This document shows positions 41,781 through 44,738 of a stretch of 44,738 nt of DNA, one piece after another (the first letter of the stretch is position 1; each line of letters opens with the position of its first letter). The notes beneath the pieces are model-generated. The model searched no databases. It was not told where the DNA came from and saw only the letters and a program-made list of their open reading frames with translations. Both the position numbers and the translations under genes were made by a program. This stretch comes from a virus: positions 1-44,738 of the IMG/VR virus record IMGVR_UViG_3300035670_000406; one strand, written 5' to 3'.

Positions 41781-41817
41781 TAAGCAGGGATAGAACAATA
41801 CTGTCCCTGCTTATATT
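41777..41817 (+). other. 17-bp hairpin between gp19 and gp20
   Basis: AATATAAGCAGGGATAG (41777-41793) pairs with CTGTCCCTGCTTATATT (41801-41817) with a single U-G wobble and a 7-base loop. No T tract follows on either strand, so it is not a canonical intrinsic terminator. It could act as an mRNA 3' stabiliser, processing site or factor-aided terminator. Confidence 0.75.
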
Positions 41818-41832
41818 GAGAAAAGGATAATT

Positions 41833-43350
41833 ATGGCCGACAATTCACTAAAGCTTTTCGGATTCGAAATAAAGAGGGTTTCTCCAAAGAAGGAGATTAA
41901 CCTTAAATCTGTTGTTCCTGCTACTGATGACGATGGATCCGGATACGTAACAGCATCTGGAAGTCATTACGGTCAGTATATTGATATTGACGGTAATAAT
42001 GCAAAAGATAATCATCAATTAATAGCAAAATATCGTGGTATTGCTGCTCACCCGGAGGTAGATACCGCGATTGAAGATATTGTAAACGAAGTAATTATTT
42101 CAGATGACGATAAAAGTCCAATTGAAATTAATTTAGACGAAGTTGAAGTATCAGATAAAATTAAAAAGCAGGTCAAAGAAGAATTCGACAATATTCTCTC
42201 TATGCTTAATTTTAATGAAAATGGTCACGATCTATTTAAAAGGTGGTATGTGGATGGTAGGGTCTGCCATCATTTAGTTGTTGATGATACGAACGAAAAA
42301 ATGGGAATAAAGGATATTCGTTTTATTGATTCTATAAAGATTAGAAAAGTAAAAGAGATTAAGAAAAAGAAAGATCCTCTTACGAATGCAGAAGTTATTG
42401 AAAAGGTTGATGAATATTTCATTTATCAAGATACCCCCGGTCAACAAAAAGATGCGGTAAAATTTACTACGGATTCTATTAGTTATATTACTTCAGGATT
42501 ATTAGATGAATCCAGAAAAAGGGTTACATCTCATTTACATAAAGCAATTAAACCGGTCAATCAACTTCGAATGATGGAAGACTCGCTGGTCATTTATAGA
42601 TTAGCTCGAGCCCCAGAAAGAAGAATTTTTTATATAGACGTTGGAAACCTTCCAAAAGGTAAAGCCGAAGAATATATGAAAAACATAATGACTAAGTATA
42701 GAAATAAATTAGTTTATGATGCTGCGAGCGGAGAATTGAGGGATGACCGTAAGCATATGTCGATGCTCGAGGATTTCTGGCTTCCTAGAAGGGAAGGCGG
42801 TAGAGGTACAGAGGTATCTTCGCTGCCAGGAGGAGATAACTTAGGTCAGATTGATGATATTATCTATTTCCAAAAAAGGGTTTATAGAGCTTTAAACGTT
42901 CCTGTTAATAGGCTTGAACAAGAGGCTCAGTTTTCCCTTGGAAGATCTAATGAAATTACCAGAGATGAAATTAAGTTTCAAAAATTTATTTCAAGACTTC
43001 GTAAAAGATTCTCTTTCCTTTTTCTTTCTATTCTCAAAAAACAGTTGCTTTTAAAAAAGATTATTACTGAAGCCGACTGGGAAGATTGGAAGAATGATAT
43101 TAGAATAGATTATGTAAGAGATAATCATTATTCAGAGTTAAAAGATAACGAAATATTGAAAGAAAGAATACAAACCCTCGATATGATTAATCAATACGTC
43201 GGGGAATATTTTACTAAAAATTGGGTCCTAAAAAATGTCTTGAAGATGACAGAGGACGACATAAAAGAGTTGGAAAAGGACGTAGAAGTTGAGAAAGATA
43301 AAGAGCCCCCTGGAGAGGAACAGCCTCCTTCTAACTCAGTCCCAGATTAA
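41833..43350 (+). CDS. 20: Portal vertex protein gp20 homologue
   Basis: 505 residues (T4 gp20 about 524). Dodecameric portal at the head vertex, partner of the gp17 motor and the gp13/gp14 neck. Diagnostic segments: LIAKYRGIAAHPEVDTAIED, then IVNEVIISDDD; LFKRWYVDGRVCHHLVVDD; LVIYRLARAPERRIFYIDVG, then NLPKGKAEEYM; DFWLPRREGGRGTEVSSLPG, then NLGQIDDIIYFQKRVYRAL; and NVPVNRLEQEAQFSLGRSNE, followed by ITRDEIKFQKFI. The acidic C-terminal tail ends EPPGEEQPPSNSVPD. An AAAAGGATAA ribosome site precedes the ATG. A separate late-promoter-like box lies 52 bases upstream. Confidence 0.96.
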   Translation: MADNSLKLFGFEIKRVSPKKEINLKSVVPATDDDGSGYVTASGSHYGQYIDIDGNNAKDNHQLIAKYRGIAAHPEVDTAIEDIVNEVIISDDDKSPIEINLDEVEVSDKIKKQVKEEFDNILSMLNFNENGHDLFKRWYVDGRVCHHLVVDDTNEKMGIKDIRFIDSIKIRKVKEIKKKKDPLTNAEVIEKVDEYFIYQDTPGQQKDAVKFTTDSISYITSGLLDESRKRVTSHLHKAIKPVNQLRMMEDSLVIYRLARAPERRIFYIDVGNLPKGKAEEYMKNIMTKYRNKLVYDAASGELRDDRKHMSMLEDFWLPRREGGRGTEVSSLPGGDNLGQIDDIIYFQKRVYRALNVPVNRLEQEAQFSLGRSNEITRDEIKFQKFISRLRKRFSFLFLSILKKQLLLKKIITEADWEDWKNDIRIDYVRDNHYSELKDNEILKERIQTLDMINQYVGEYFTKNWVLKNVLKMTEDDIKELEKDVEVEKDKEPPGEEQPPSNSVPD

Positions 43351-43367
43351 TATTAAGAGATTAACGA

Positions 43368-44738
43368 ATGTATGATATCATTCGATATGAGACAGATAAT
43401 GGAACCAGCGGATTCTTTACAAGCGTTCCTACTGGTCCTGCTGATACTCTTATCTCAGATCCCTATCCTAGGTCTGTTACTCGAAATATTGAAATCCCAT
43501 ATGATACAAAATGGATTATATTTTCAGTAGAACTTGAAAACGCCGGTGATCTTTTCAGCATTGGAACCACGGGTTTTAGAACGTGGAGTATTCATTCTGT
43601 AGCAGGTTTAGATTTAAATACTCTTAGAAATATAAATGATACCAGTCTTTTGGGTGATCCGTCATTAAGAGTCGGGGACGAAGCTTATAATTTAAACTAT
43701 GTTAATGGCGGGCCAGGGGCAGGAGGTACATCACCGGGGGGTTTAAATCATGGCATAAAGATAGATATTGACCAAAATACAATAGATAATGTAAATAGAG
43801 AAATAGCTTTTTGTATTAATACTTATAGAACAAGACGCGAACAATTCTCTGGTTCTATTAAAACATTAGAATCAGAAATCTGTGGGGTTTTTCAATTAGT
43901 TCTAAACCCTCCTGGACCAGATCCTGAAGAAGATTCTGATTTAGACTTTACCTTACCTCAAGAAGATGCTATAGATCTATCATATGCTAAGATAGATTCA
44001 GCTGATATAGATTATCTTCGAAGCAAATCCATTAATGTTAACAGCGGCGAATCTTGTTCAACCGAAACCGATATAAATGAAAATGGTATTCGGTTAATAA
44101 ACAACTGTGACGATGCTGAGACATTAATAACAAATAATAGTATACGAATTAATTGTGGGGATTCTTCGAATTACTCATTGTTAACCTGTGAGACACTTAT
44201 ATTTAATGATTCAGCTAATGATGAACTTTCTGCTCTAAATTCTAAAGGTCTATTGACATATCCATACTTTTATGGAAACGATGGAATAGAATATATTCCA
44301 GATAGCGCATCGATTAAATTTGATCCGTCTATTCCCGCTTGGGTTTTTGATCCTCCTCTTCCATCTTCGGGGAGTGGCAGTGGAGGATCCGGAAGCGACG
44401 GAGGTACTGATTCTTTACCAGTAGGGGAACCCGGTCAATTATTATCTTATCAACCTCCTAGAGAACCGAATCCATTTTTCGAAGGGGATGAACTAATCCC
44501 TAATGGCACTCATTTTATGGATTATGCCTTAAAGGCAGGTAAATTCGTTTGGGGCGAAGATGAAGTAGAGGAAGCAAAGGCTACCCCGCCACTGTCACAA
44601 TTCCAAGATTTAGATTCAGGATCTAAGATAGATTATTTCAGTGGGTTTGTAGGATTCTCGGATTATGCTATTCGAGAATTTGATACAGATCCTGAGATCG
44701 GAACACAACCGTTTAATGATTCTGACAGTAAAGTTTGG
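43368..44738 (+). CDS. Unknown virion-type protein after the portal gene (3' partial)
   Basis: Reading frame open from ATG 43368 to the right edge (457 codons), 17 bases after the gp20 stop, with a weak AAGAGA upstream. It starts MYDIIRYETDNGTSGFFTSV. Residues about 127-180 include NVNREIAFCINTYRTRREQF, which is helix-prone, then a Pro/acidic linker (NPPGPDPEEDSDLDF). KIDSADIDYLRSKSINVN (about 208-225) carries the same DSAxI motif as the tail fibre genes. Four Cys follow in NSGESC, NNCDD, INCGD and LTCET, spaced 12 to 17 residues apart. A Gly/Ser linker (SSGSGSGGSGSDGG) lies at about 333-346. It has no resemblance to T4 gp67, gp68 or gp21, which follow the portal in T4. Probable structural protein of unknown role. 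Confidence 0.75.
   Translation, partial: MYDIIRYETDNGTSGFFTSVPTGPADTLISDPYPRSVTRNIEIPYDTKWIIFSVELENAGDLFSIGTTGFRTWSIHSVAGLDLNTLRNINDTSLLGDPSLRVGDEAYNLNYVNGGPGAGGTSPGGLNHGIKIDIDQNTIDNVNREIAFCINTYRTRREQFSGSIKTLESEICGVFQLVLNPPGPDPEEDSDLDFTLPQEDAIDLSYAKIDSADIDYLRSKSINVNSGESCSTETDINENGIRLINNCDDAETLITNNSIRINCGDSSNYSLLTCETLIFNDSANDELSALNSKGLLTYPYFYGNDGIEYIPDSASIKFDPSIPAWVFDPPLPSSGSGSGGSGSDGGTDSLPVGEPGQLLSYQPPREPNPFFEGDELIPNGTHFMDYALKAGKFVWGEDEVEEAKATPPLSQFQDLDSGSKIDYFSGFVGFSDYAIREFDTDPEIGTQPFNDSDSKVW

Overview
The window is a gene-dense, AT-rich stretch from the late (virion structural) region of a T4-like contractile-tailed phage. All 24 supported genes are on the + strand, most are separated by 0-30 bases or overlap by a few bases, and no tRNA, CRISPR array, transposon, replication gene or metabolic gene was seen. 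The phage assignment rests on the right half, which holds T4 homologues in T4 order: gp13, gp14, gp15, gp16, gp17, gp18, gp19, gp20. The short gp16, the very large repetitive fibre genes on the left, the Asp-Ser-rich repeats and T4-type late promoters (TATAAATA-like) resemble marine T4-like phages such as cyanophages and pelagiphages. That comparison is from memory; host and exact lineage cannot be read from this window.

Layout. (1) 1-11213: the 3' part of a giant fibre/adhesin gene (more than 3,730 codons, open at the left edge), built from 25-residue and 9-residue repeats, three blocks of YadA-head-like beta-roll repeats and several known phage-fibre modules. (2) 11233-15483: a second mosaic fibre protein with a cupredoxin-like domain, then a small fibre-domain protein. 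(3) 15492-18542: two tandem paralogues beginning MYAKLVF, a 110-residue protein containing a near-perfect 33-residue duplication, and a small unknown protein. (4) 18535-27107: LamG-rich, LamG/beta-helix and beta-propeller-like proteins. (5) 27158-34680: a second cupredoxin-like protein, a small unknown, two large beta-rich proteins including a polyglycine adhesin-like one, and a mosaic protein sharing a module with the 18535 gene. (6) 34689-43350: neck (gp13, gp14), tail terminator (gp15), terminase (gp16, gp17), sheath (gp18), tube (gp19) and portal (gp20). (7) 43368-44738: the start of another, non-T4 structural-type gene carrying the same DSAxI motif, cut by the right edge.

How it fits together. 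The right half supplies the packaging motor, portal, neck, sheath and tube. The left half (about 34 kb) most likely supplies tail fibres, baseplate decorations and receptor-binding proteins made by repeat expansion and module shuffling. TATAAATA-like boxes sit at or just after the stop codons before 27158, 28872, 32794, gp18 and gp20, so the region is probably divided into several late transcription units. The most interesting signals are a 17-bp hairpin between gp19 and gp20 that overlaps a late-promoter-like box, the two cupredoxin-like domains that keep a His/Cys/His/Met set, the nonapeptide DSxYI repeats found in many of the genes, and the exact DNA tandem duplications that point to recent repeat expansion.
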